Positions 7,101 through 15,407 of a DNA stretch of 64,000 nucleotides are shown in pieces. Position numbers and translations under genes: made by a program. The notes under the pieces were generated by a model. It did not search any database and was not told where the DNA came from. It saw only the letters and a list, made by a program, of their open reading frames with translations. The DNA comes from SW10 sp965657795. GTDB taxonomy: Bacteria; Verrucomicrobiota; Verrucomicrobiia; Verrucomicrobiales; Akkermansiaceae. Location of the stretch: positions 134,910 to 198,909 of the forward strand of contig CBFHQJ010000001.1 of NCBI GenBank assembly GCA_965657795.1, in the 5' to 3' direction. How positions within the stretch are numbered: the first letter of the stretch is position 1; each line of letters opens with the position of its first letter.

Positions 7101-9485
7101 CTAACGGAAAGTCACCGGAAGTGCCTTTTCAAGGTGTGCCCGGAGTTTTTCGTGCGCGGTGTCGATCTCCTTTTGTTTCATGGTGCCTTTTTCGGAACGA
7201 TACCCGAACGAGTAGGCGACGGAACGTTTGTCAGCGGCCATTTTCTCACCGGATGGATCGTGGAATTGATCGAAGCAAGTGGCAGAAACCAAGAGGGGAT
7301 CGTTGTGCCTTGCGAGGGCCTTTTCAATCTCGGCATTGCTGGTTTTGAGGGGTAGCTCCATCGCAATGTCGCGGCTGGATCCAGGGAATTGAGGCAGTGG
7401 CTCAACCTGGAACATGTCCTCTTTGAGGCCGAGGACTTTTTTCTGATCAAGTTCGGCGAGGTAGATGGGAGCTTTGAGGCCAATCTCACGAGCTCGGGAC
7501 GGCATGACCTGGGCGAAGGTTCCGATAGGTTTACCTGCGAGCTGGATGTCGCCGCTGAGAAGGAATCCTTCGCGAGCGCGCGGCGTGAATTGAATTGAGC
7601 GATTGCCAAGTGCGGCCTGAATAGCGGCTTTGAGATCGTAGAGGTCAAGCTGGCGGTTTTCACCACGCGTCCAGGAAAGCGGGCTGGCCTCACCACCGAG
7701 TAGAAGTGCGATGGAATCGGCTTCGAGGTCGGTGGCCTTGCCGCCTCCGACGTTACGGAATTGGCGTCCGGCCTCGAAGAAACGAAGGGTTTTGGCGCCT
7801 TGGCGGAGATTGTTCTCGGCTGTGGCAAGAAGGCCCGGAGTGAGAGCGGGACGTAGGATGGCATGATCTTCACTGAGTGGGCGGGCCACTTTGACGAGAT
7901 CACCTTCCTGAAGCGGGCGAAGTGGAAGACAGTCGCGGAGCTGGTTCTCGGCAATAAGCTTGATGGTTTGGGTCTCGTAGAATCCGAGGGCGACGAGGCT
8001 CTTTTTGAAATCAAGAAGACGATCGTAGTCACGGTCGATCTTACTTTCGTCAACGGCGGTACCGCCGGTGCGGGAGGGGACATTCTCGAGTCCGTGGGTC
8101 CGGGCGATTTCTTCGACGAGGTCTGCGGAGCGTTCAAGGTCGCCGCGCCAGCTTGGGATCTGCCACGTTTTAAGATCGATGGATGTGAGTCCAAGGCGGG
8201 TTAGGATGGTTCCGGCATCTTCCAGCGAGATACTGTTGTCCATGAGCTGGAGCATGCGGTCGACATCGAGTTCGACAGCAGGGAGTGCACCCGGAAGTTT
8301 TCCGGCAGTCACGGTCTGTGAGGCGACTTCGCCACCGGCAATCTCGAGAATGAGAGCGGCGGCTAGAGCCGAGGCTGGAAGGACTTGCTGTGGGTCAACG
8401 CCGCGTTCGAAACGGTAGGATGAATCGGAAGTGAGAAAGAGTCGGCGCGAGGTGCGGCGGATTTCGGAGGTGGTGAAGTAAGCCGATTCGAGGAGAATGT
8501 CGGCTGTGCCGTTCGTCACTCCGCTGTCGAATCCTCCCATGACTCCGGCGAGAGCAAGCGGGGTGCCGGATTGGTCGGAGATGACGCAGTCGATTTCCTG
8601 AAGTTCGTAGGTCTCTTCGTCGAGCGCTTTGAATTTTTCGCCATCGGAAGCTTGCCGGACGTGAATCGCTCCATTGACCTTTGCGGCATCGAAGGCGTGC
8701 AGAGGCTGGCCGATTTCGTGAAGGACGTAGTTTGTAATATCAACGATGTTGTTGATAGGGCGAAGTCCGATCGCTTTGAGCTTCTTGGCGAGCCAGTCAG
8801 GGCTAGGTGAGACTTTGACTCCTTTGATGCTGAGGACGGAGTAGAAGGGACAGGTCTCCGAATCGACGGCTACAACTCCAGTCTCTTCGGCAAGTTCGGT
8901 GGGGTGAGATTTTTCGACCGGCTTGGTTTCGGTGTGTAGAAGTGCGGCGAGTTCACGGGCGAGGCCGGAGTGGGAAAGAAGGTCGGGCCGGTTGGGTGTG
9001 ATCTCGACTTCGATGAGTGTGTCGGAATCGAAAAGGTCTTTGACGGGAGTGCCGATCTTGAAATCAGGATCAAGAATGAGGAGGCCATCTTCCTTGTCGG
9101 TAAGGCCGATCTCGGAGCCGGCAGCGAGCATGCCTTTGGATTCGACACCGCGCATTTTGGTTTCGCCGATCTTAAATCCGCCGGGAAGGGCGGCTCCGGG
9201 AAGACAGCAGGGGACTTTGTCTCCGACTTTGTAATTGGTGGCACCACAGACGATCTGGCGCAACGAGCCTTCGCCGGCGTCAACCTGGGTGACCTTGAGA
9301 CGGTCGGCGTCAGGGTGCTGAACCGCTTCCTTGATCTCGGCAACCACGATTTGGTCGCTCTTGACGCCCATTTCCTGAAGGCCTTCGATCTCGATGCCCG
9401 CAAAGGTGAGGAGGTCGCAGACTTCTTCGAGTGAGCGGGAGCCGAAATCGAGGCGTTCTTTGAGCCAGTTGAGCGAAACGTTCAT
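7101..9485 (-). CDS. pheT: Phenylalanine--tRNA ligase beta subunit
   Basis: 794 residues, the usual length. PheT with PheS forms the alpha2beta2 synthetase charging tRNA-Phe; the beta subunit recognises tRNA and carries the editing site. Domains in order: start MNVSLNWLKERLDF; tRNA_bind/EMAP-like OB domain about 40-150 (LKVTQVDAGEGSLRQIVCGA); B3/B4 editing domain about 210-380 (IVDITNYVLHEIGQPLHAFD); B5 about 400-470; a catalytic-like core; C-terminal anticodon-binding FDX-ACB about 700-794, ending YRSEKGTMKQKEIDTAHEKL. pheS, normally just upstream, is not next to it: the neighbour upstream is an outer-membrane barrel gene. Transcription ends at the 7047-7085 terminator. Confidence 0.97.
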   Translation of the reverse strand: MNVSLNWLKERLDFGSRSLEEVCDLLTFAGIEIEGLQEMGVKSDQIVVAEIKEAVQHPDADRLKVTQVDAGEGSLRQIVCGATNYKVGDKVPCCLPGAALPGGFKIGETKMRGVESKGMLAAGSEIGLTDKEDGLLILDPDFKIGTPVKDLFDSDTLIEVEITPNRPDLLSHSGLARELAALLHTETKPVEKSHPTELAEETGVVAVDSETCPFYSVLSIKGVKVSPSPDWLAKKLKAIGLRPINNIVDITNYVLHEIGQPLHAFDAAKVNGAIHVRQASDGEKFKALDEETYELQEIDCVISDQSGTPLALAGVMGGFDSGVTNGTADILLESAYFTTSEIRRTSRRLFLTSDSSYRFERGVDPQQVLPASALAAALILEIAGGEVASQTVTAGKLPGALPAVELDVDRMLQLMDNSISLEDAGTILTRLGLTSIDLKTWQIPSWRGDLERSADLVEEIARTHGLENVPSRTGGTAVDESKIDRDYDRLLDFKKSLVALGFYETQTIKLIAENQLRDCLPLRPLQEGDLVKVARPLSEDHAILRPALTPGLLATAENNLRQGAKTLRFFEAGRQFRNVGGGKATDLEADSIALLLGGEASPLSWTRGENRQLDLYDLKAAIQAALGNRSIQFTPRAREGFLLSGDIQLAGKPIGTFAQVMPSRAREIGLKAPIYLAELDQKKVLGLKEDMFQVEPLPQFPGSSRDIAMELPLKTSNAEIEKALARHNDPLLVSATCFDQFHDPSGEKMAADKRSVAYSFGYRSEKGTMKQKEIDTAHEKLRAHLEKALPVTFR

Positions 9486-9532
9486 GAGGCCGGGAGGAGA
9501 AGGCCCCGCGAGGTTTTTTTCAATCGCAAATC

Positions 9533-9555
9533 AAAGAAATCCCGGTCTGGCGGGA
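9533..9555 (-). terminator. Weak possible terminator of the porin-like gene
   Basis: On the minus strand a 5-bp stem TCCCG/CGGGA (9540-9555) with a 6-nt loop is followed by TTTCTTTG. It sits directly after the stop of the His-rich barrel gene and before pheT. The stem is short and the T-tract interrupted, so read-through into pheT is possible. Confidence 0.25.
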
Positions 9556-9561
9556 AATCGG

Positions 9562-10746
9562 CTATCGGACTTCTGGTCTCCCGAAATCGAAGCCGAATTG
9601 AAGCCAAATGGAATCGGCGTTTTCGTCCTCAAGATTATCGTGCGGATATTGCAGACGAATCGTCGAGAGCATAATATCGCTGTGGCGAAATTCACGCGTC
9701 AGGGCGAAGGTGACCCGCTCTCGTTCTGAGGATGAGAATGCGTATTCGGTCTCGCCCATATGGATATCGGCGCCGCCGCTGGCTCCCTCGAGGTATTCGT
9801 AGCGAAATCCGGCGATCCATTGGGGATGGAAGCGGTAGTTGACGTAGGCCATGAAGCTATTTTGGGAATTCGAGCCACGAAGAGTTGGGTCGTCCTCCCC
9901 GATCCATTCGACGTCGCGATAGAAATACTCGGCACCGACCGAAAATTCGCGCCCGCCAGCTTCCAGGCCATTCTCACGCCAGGTGTAAACGTAATCGATC
10001 GAGTGCATCGAGGTGTCCCGACCATAGCCATTTTCACCCCAAGCGGTGTTGATGCCGACACGATGCTGGTGAAAATCACTGTGATTGTATCCGAGAAGCG
10101 CCCGGGTCACGAAGACGTTGTCCTCCATGAAGGCGTCTTCAGACGAGTGTTCGTGGCCATGATCGTCATGATCCTCGCCGTCTTCATGACCTTCTCCCTC
10201 GTGCTCATCTTCGTCGCCGTGATGGTGGTGGGATGCGGTGTTACTGAAATTGGTTGAGATTGCGAAGAATCCCTGGTCGAAATCTTTTCGCCAAGTCAGT
10301 TCGACGCCCTCGCTCATGAGACCTTCTTCGCCTAGAAACTGGGAGGTGGTGAGGTTGGAGTTGACCAAGGTCCACGCGTGAAGGTGCTGATTGTTCTGGA
10401 GGCCAATCCGGGCGAGCATCCGCCCCCCCCGAAGTTCAAACCCTCCGGGGAGATTTTTGAATCTCAGGAAAGCTTCTTCGAGTTCCCAATCCAGATCGTG
10501 GTCGGAATCCGTAAAAACGTTGATATTGGTAAATCCGGCGAGCCAGTCATCGACTCTGAGATTAAGCCCCGGTTCGAATCCCTGCACTGCCCAACTGTCG
10601 TTAGGGTCGTGGGCGTGCCCTCCGATTTCTTCGAATGAGTCCGCCGAGGTCTCGCCGATAACGCCGTTGAAGTGGAAGGTGGGGTCCAGACTAATGTCCG
10701 CGAACAGGGGGCTCGTCAAAAGAGCTAAAACCGGCAAGATCTTCAT
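9562..10746 (-). CDS. Outer-membrane beta-barrel protein with His-rich loop
   Basis: 394 residues: signal peptide MKILPVLALLTSPLFA, then a barrel with repeated amphipathic strands (WLAGFTNINVF, FELRGGRMLARIG, MAYVNYRFHPQWIAGFRYEY) ending in IWLQFGFDFGRPEVR. About residues 174-205 form a long acidic, His-rich insertion (HHHHGDEDEHEGEGHEDGED and beyond), probably an extracellular or periplasmic loop that binds Zn, Ni or Cu. It resembles the zinc-regulated outer-membrane barrel proteins found beside zinc ABC importers, but no importer is present here. A small inverted repeat lies 2 bp before the start codon. Barrel call is firm; substrate is inference. Confidence 0.7.
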   Translation of the reverse strand: MKILPVLALLTSPLFADISLDPTFHFNGVIGETSADSFEEIGGHAHDPNDSWAVQGFEPGLNLRVDDWLAGFTNINVFTDSDHDLDWELEEAFLRFKNLPGGFELRGGRMLARIGLQNNQHLHAWTLVNSNLTTSQFLGEEGLMSEGVELTWRKDFDQGFFAISTNFSNTASHHHHGDEDEHEGEGHEDGEDHDDHGHEHSSEDAFMEDNVFVTRALLGYNHSDFHQHRVGINTAWGENGYGRDTSMHSIDYVYTWRENGLEAGGREFSVGAEYFYRDVEWIGEDDPTLRGSNSQNSFMAYVNYRFHPQWIAGFRYEYLEGASGGADIHMGETEYAFSSSERERVTFALTREFRHSDIMLSTIRLQYPHDNLEDENADSIWLQFGFDFGRPEVR

Positions 10747-10748
10747 AA

Positions 10749-10765
10749 ATGCAAGTGAATTGCGT
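10749..10765 (-). promoter_or_regulatory. Possible operator overlapping the porin leader
   Basis: GCAA (10751-10754) and TTGC (10760-10763) are perfect complements around a 5-nt spacer; the flanking A and T also pair (A10749 with T10765) if one mismatch is allowed. The site ends 2 nt before the start codon, where a repressor would block transcription or initiation. With a His-rich barrel downstream, a metal-responsive (Zur-like) repressor is a guess. Confidence 0.3.
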
Positions 10766-10808
10766 TATTTGAATCCGGCGTCAAGGCGAGTTTTTACGTT
10801 TTTGCTTC

Positions 10809-11398
10809 TCACTGCTTCCGGGAACGCCGGAAACAAACCGGTATCGTTAAAGAAAAGATGAGCAGGAGAGCTGAGCTTGGCTCGGGAACTTTTTCGAGTT
10901 GGATGGCGGAGGAAAACACAACCCCCAAATCAAGATCAATCGGGCCGGCATTGGTTCCTCTGATCAGACCGTCGATGGGATCAATCATGTAAACTTCTGT
11001 TCCTCCAAGGCCAAGCTCGTTGTCTTCCCCGAACATGATGCCGGAGTCGTAAAGTGCGAAGCTATTGGATTCCTCCAGAGCCAATTCGTCTCCAATGAAC
11101 ACAAAAATGTCTTTCCCTGTGAAATTACTGTTACTCCCCTGTGGGATTGGAGTTCGTATCGCAGCGTCGAAAAAACCTGCTTCGTCGACCGGTGAGTTAA
11201 GCGGCTGCTCTGAATCCACTCCTCCAAATTGTACGAAATCCTCCATTAAGAGATCAAAGTCGACGACGTGTAAATCGCTGACCTCAAGGGTCTCAAAGTA
11301 GCCGGCGGTTACAGAGCCTTCTCCAGTCGTGGGCAGAGCAATTTTTTTTCTGTAAAAGTGGTGGATCTCAATGAGCTTTCCGCGGGGATCGGCATCAT
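10809..11398 (-). pseudogene. PEP-CTERM protein, 5' end damaged or frameshifted
   Basis: The 3' part reads cleanly to a PEP-CTERM sorting tail: VPEPSSALLL, a hydrophobic stretch (about 12 residues) and a basic end FRRSRKQ. PEP-CTERM proteins need an N-terminal signal peptide and are processed by an exosortase; none is visible here. The last in-frame ATG is at 11246, but the same frame continues upstream with coding-like sequence (GSVTAGYFETLEVSDL) to a stop at 11448-11450 and no start. A plausible start, ATG 11398 with GAGG spaced 6 nt, is in another frame and would join at the A8 run (11342-11349, minus strand) if that run were A9. Even then no signal peptide appears. Likely a decayed gene or a homopolymer error. 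Confidence 0.55.
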
Positions 11399-11600
11399 TG
11401 ATCCTCAGCTTAGCTGTTTCGGCTTTGGGCTCAGTGACTTCTTTCGTTCACTCGACCATTTACTTTTCTCCTTTTGCATCCGCCGTATTTAGTCAACGGG
11501 TCGGCCAATGCCATGAACAGGAGCCAGCCGTAAAAGTGGAACTTGTGAGTTTATCTTAAATTAGGCATCTTCCGCCGCCCGGCTGTCGTCCGATTGTTTG
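11399..11600. other. Intergenic region with no gene seen
   Basis: About 200 bp between the PEP-CTERM remnant (minus strand) and the CotH protein gene (plus strand). It must carry the promoter of the latter. No convincing -35/-10 pair, Shine-Dalgarno site, hairpin or RNA gene could be picked out. Confidence 0.3.
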
Positions 11601-14600
11601 ATGAAAATGTTATCCCTGTTGTTTCGCTGCTGCGTATGGCTTATGGTTTCGTCCGTTCCTTTGGTGGCGGTTCCTCTGATCACCGAATTCCAAGCCAATA
11701 ATTCATCAACTTTAAGTGATGAAGATAGCGATCAATCCGATTGGATTGAACTTTTTAATCCCGACGCTGTTTCGGTGGATCTTGGTGGCTATTATCTGAC
11801 AGATGACGCCGCCTCTCTGACAAAGTGGACTATCCCGGCAGGTGTCTCCCTGGCTCCTTCGAACTTCCTCGTGATTTTCGCATCCGATAAGGACAGGGCA
11901 ATTGCGGGGTCGGAATTGCATACCAACTTTAAGCTTTCTTCGGCTGGAGAATATCTCGCTCTGGTCGCGCCGGATGGAGTGACGGTTGTTGACGAATATG
12001 CTCCTTCTTTTCCAGTCCAGTTTGAAGATTCCTCCTATGGTCTTCAGCAGCTTGGAAATACAAGTGATGAGACATTGATCGAAACTGGTGCGGCATGCTC
12101 GGTGCTGGTTCCCCCAAACGGAAATCTTGGAGCGACCTGGCAAAGTGTGGGGTTCAACGATGCCGCTTGGACAACCGGGACCACCGGGGTGGGTTACGAA
12201 CGTAGCAGTGGTTATGACAGTGCTATCAATACGAATATTGAGGGTCAGATTTATAACCAACAGACGAGCGTCTATGTGCGGATTCCTTTTTTGGTGACCG
12301 CCGCCAATGAGATCTCTGACATCCAGCTGCTGCTTCAATATGATGATGGCTTTGTGGTTTACCTCAATGGTGTGGAGGTCGCGCGTGATCGTGCTCCGAC
12401 GACTTTGGCCTGGAATTCAGCGGCTTCGAGTGATCACCCGGATGGAAGTGCGCTCCAGTTTAATTCCTTTGATCTCGGAGCTTTCACCAATCAATTGGTG
12501 GACGGAAATAATGTCCTGGCGATCCATGGCCTAAACCGGAGCTCGACCAGTTCTGATCTTCTTTTCCGACCCCGTTTGATCGCGACCCGCCTTTCGGATC
12601 CGTCGCTGGGTGATGCCGGGTATTTTTTAATACCGACTCCCGGAGCGGTGAATGGCAACGAACAGGGACTTCCGGCCAGCGCGGTGACGATCTCGGAGCC
12701 CAGCCGAACATTTAGCACGAATTTTCAAGTGGCCTTGTCCGGTGCCGAAGCCGGGCAATCGATTCGATATACTCTGGATAATTCAGAGCCCACAGTGTCC
12801 TCGACGCTTTATTCGGGAGCTTTTACCATCACCCAGAGCACCCAATTGCGTGCTCGTATTTTTGGAGCGAATGGATCTTCCGGGCCTATCTCGATGGCTT
12901 CCTATCTGAAGCTGGAAAGCGATATCACCAACTTTAGTTCCAACCTCCCCATCGTCGTGCTGGAAAATTGGAGCAGTGGAAAGCCAAATGGTGATACCGA
13001 TGGCTTTTGGGCCATCATTGAACCTGATGCCAATGTCGATAACCGGAGTCGAATGTCGGCTGGCTTCGCGGTGGCAACTCGATGCAACATGAAGGTCCGC
13101 GGTTCTTCTTCGGCCGGCTTTGCCAAGTATTCGCTTTCGCTGGAATCTCAGGATGAAAGCAAGGAGGATCAGGCAATTTCTCCTCTCGGGATGCCGGAGG
13201 AATCGGATTGGGTTTTGAGCGGGCGCTATACTTTTGACCGGGCCTTGATGAGGAATCCTCTCATCTATCAATTGAGCAATGAGACCGGAGAATATGCGGT
13301 GCGAACTCGTTTCGTGGAGGTGTTTTTGAATACCGGAGGAGGGAATCTTTCTTATGCCAGCGACTACGTGGGCGTCTATGCCTTGATGGAAAAAATCAAG
13401 CGAGATAACGATCGCGTGGGCGTGAAGAGACTGAGTCCCGGTGATGTCACCGAGCCCGATGTGACCGGAGGATATCTCTGGAAGAAGGACAGGCTGGATC
13501 CCGGTGATAGCGGGTTCTCGGTGAATTCGATGGGAACCTTCGGCTGGGTTTATCCCAAAGAGGATGAGGTGGCTCCGGCCCAGCAAACGTGGTTGCGAGG
13601 TCATCTGAACGAACTTGATACGGCACTTTACAATCCAAATTGGACCAACCCGACGACCGGAAAACATTTCACGGAGTATATCGATAACTTCTCATGGCTA
13701 CGTCACCACTGGTTGAACACCCTGGCCATGAATGTCGATGGCTTCCGCCTGAGTGGATATTATTACAAGCACCACGATGAGACGAATGGGGGCAAGGTCG
13801 GAGCAGGCCCGATTTGGGATTTTGATCGCACCATGGGGTCCACCGACAGCCGCGACAACGACCCCCGGCGATGGGACGGCACGGGAGATTCCAGCCGGAC
13901 ATACGGTGACTCACGTTTCCCTTGGTGGGGACAAGCTCTGATGAATCCCGACTTCCGCCAAGAGCACACCGACCTTTGGCAGGAGTTGAGACAGACCACT
14001 TTTTCGACGGCAAATATCGACTCCATCATTGATGATTTTGGCTCCCAGCTTGATTTCCAGGATCCGGCTGGTATCAATCCCGGCTTGGGGAATTCTCCCC
14101 AGGCTCGGAATTTCAACAGATGGACTGCGGTTCGTCCCAGCGGTGGGTACACCAACCAGGTGAATGTTTTGAAAAACTGGCTCGCTTCACGGGCAACCTG
14201 GATCGATGGGCAATACACCGCGAAGCCGCAGTTCACGGTTGCACCGGGCGTGGTTTCTGCAGGCACGAACGTTTCCTTTTCGGGAGCTGGTGGCACCGTT
14301 TATTACACGACAGATGGCTCAGATCCGCGATTGCCCGGTGGCGGTGTTTCAAGTTCGGCTTCAACCAACCCTCCGGTCAATGTCACTTCTACCATGGTGA
14401 TCTCCGCCCGCGCACGAAGCGGGACCGGTTTGACTTCATGGTCGGGCCCAACCCAGGGAACGTTCCTCGTGGGCACTCCGGCATCGGCGTCGAATCTGGT
14501 CATTTCTGAAATGATGTATGCTCCAGCTTCTCCAGATGTCGCGGAGCAATTGATCTCGACCGACCCTTCGGATTTTGAATGGATTGAGTTGATGAATGTT

Positions 14601-15395
14601 GGAAACGAGGTCGTTCAGCTTGCCGATGTTCGTTTTGAGGCCGGAATTGATTTCAGCTTCACCGGCGGAAATTTTGCGACTTTGGCTCCGGGGGCACGGA
14701 TGCTGGTTGTGAGAAACCTGGCTGCTTTTGAGGCCCGTTATGGAACATCGCTCAGCAATTCCATCGCAGGCGAATTTGGGCCCACCCGGCTGGACAATGC
14801 GGGCGAGCGGATTCATCTCGAGAATGCTCTGGGATCCACGATACAGGATTTCACTTACGGTGACTCCTTCCCTTGGCCAGGTGAGGCGGGCTTCCCGGGT
14901 TACAGTCTTGCTTTGGTGCAGGGGCAGACCGCGACACCCGATCATGGTGATCCCGCCAATTGGCGGAGTAGTGGTTTCCTCGGTGGCTCTCCGGTTGGTA
15001 CCGATCAGACGATTTTGGAGGGAGACCCGATGGCTGATCTTGATAAAGATGGCATCGTAAGTATTGTCGAACATGCTTTGGGGACGAGTGATACCGACGG
15101 TGGCGAGGGAGGAACGGCAATCGATGTCGGTGTTCAGAGTTTTACGGTCAACGACATCATCAATGATTTTCTGGTAATCTCTTTTCAGAGAAAGATCACT
15201 GCGGATGATGTCATCGTTGTTCCCGAGATCGGGTCGAATCTGGCGAGTTGGGCCGGCGATCAAAGTGCCGTGGTCTTTGTGTCCGAGGTGAACGGTGATG
15301 ATGGGCAATCCACCGTGATCTATCGAAGCGCCCAGCCTTTTGACCCCTTACTCCATGAGCGGTTCTTCTTCAGGCTCGCGGTGAGCGAGAGGTAG
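11601..15395 (+). CDS. Giant secreted CotH-kinase/lamin-tail domain protein
   Basis: 1264 residues from ATG 11601 (ATG 11607 is also possible; no clear ribosome-binding site). Signal peptide to about residue 23. Order: lamin-tail domain about 23-140 (LITEFQANNSSTLSDEDSDQ, DWIELFNP); beta-sandwich about 150-330 (LQYDDGFVVYLNGVEVARD); chitobiase-C-like domain about 375-440 (IRYTLDNSEPTVSS); CotH domain about 440-870 with NMKVRGSSSAGFAKYSL and, near 736-742, GPIWDFDRTMG, the D-F-D metal site of CotH-type protein kinases; second chitobiase-C-like segment (VYYTTDGSDPR); second lamin-tail domain about 965-1110; near 1150 DLDKDGIVSIVEHALG, a Ca-binding repeat common at Verrucomicrobial protein ends. 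Probably a surface protein. The kinase activity is inferred from spore CotH only. Confidence 0.85.
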   Translation: MKMLSLLFRCCVWLMVSSVPLVAVPLITEFQANNSSTLSDEDSDQSDWIELFNPDAVSVDLGGYYLTDDAASLTKWTIPAGVSLAPSNFLVIFASDKDRAIAGSELHTNFKLSSAGEYLALVAPDGVTVVDEYAPSFPVQFEDSSYGLQQLGNTSDETLIETGAACSVLVPPNGNLGATWQSVGFNDAAWTTGTTGVGYERSSGYDSAINTNIEGQIYNQQTSVYVRIPFLVTAANEISDIQLLLQYDDGFVVYLNGVEVARDRAPTTLAWNSAASSDHPDGSALQFNSFDLGAFTNQLVDGNNVLAIHGLNRSSTSSDLLFRPRLIATRLSDPSLGDAGYFLIPTPGAVNGNEQGLPASAVTISEPSRTFSTNFQVALSGAEAGQSIRYTLDNSEPTVSSTLYSGAFTITQSTQLRARIFGANGSSGPISMASYLKLESDITNFSSNLPIVVLENWSSGKPNGDTDGFWAIIEPDANVDNRSRMSAGFAVATRCNMKVRGSSSAGFAKYSLSLESQDESKEDQAISPLGMPEESDWVLSGRYTFDRALMRNPLIYQLSNETGEYAVRTRFVEVFLNTGGGNLSYASDYVGVYALMEKIKRDNDRVGVKRLSPGDVTEPDVTGGYLWKKDRLDPGDSGFSVNSMGTFGWVYPKEDEVAPAQQTWLRGHLNELDTALYNPNWTNPTTGKHFTEYIDNFSWLRHHWLNTLAMNVDGFRLSGYYYKHHDETNGGKVGAGPIWDFDRTMGSTDSRDNDPRRWDGTGDSSRTYGDSRFPWWGQALMNPDFRQEHTDLWQELRQTTFSTANIDSIIDDFGSQLDFQDPAGINPGLGNSPQARNFNRWTAVRPSGGYTNQVNVLKNWLASRATWIDGQYTAKPQFTVAPGVVSAGTNVSFSGAGGTVYYTTDGSDPRLPGGGVSSSASTNPPVNVTSTMVISARARSGTGLTSWSGPTQGTFLVGTPASASNLVISEMMYAPASPDVAEQLISTDPSDFEWIELMNVGNEVVQLADVRFEAGIDFSFTGGNFATLAPGARMLVVRNLAAFEARYGTSLSNSIAGEFGPTRLDNAGERIHLENALGSTIQDFTYGDSFPWPGEAGFPGYSLALVQGQTATPDHGDPANWRSSGFLGGSPVGTDQTILEGDPMADLDKDGIVSIVEHALGTSDTDGGEGGTAIDVGVQSFTVNDIINDFLVISFQRKITADDVIVVPEIGSNLASWAGDQSAVVFVSEVNGDDGQSTVIYRSAQPFDPLLHERFFFRLAVSER

Positions 15396-15407
15396 TTGCT
15401 TGCGGAA

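Noticed and set aside
9486..9561. Standalone pheS gene upstream of pheT
   Set aside because: The gap is 76 bp and the neighbour is a barrel protein; pheS must be elsewhere, which is not rare.
10570..10590. tRNA T-arm-like string GGTTCGAATCC
   Set aside because: It lies inside the outer-membrane barrel gene and encodes part of QGFEPGLN on the other strand; no acceptor, D or anticodon arms fold around it.
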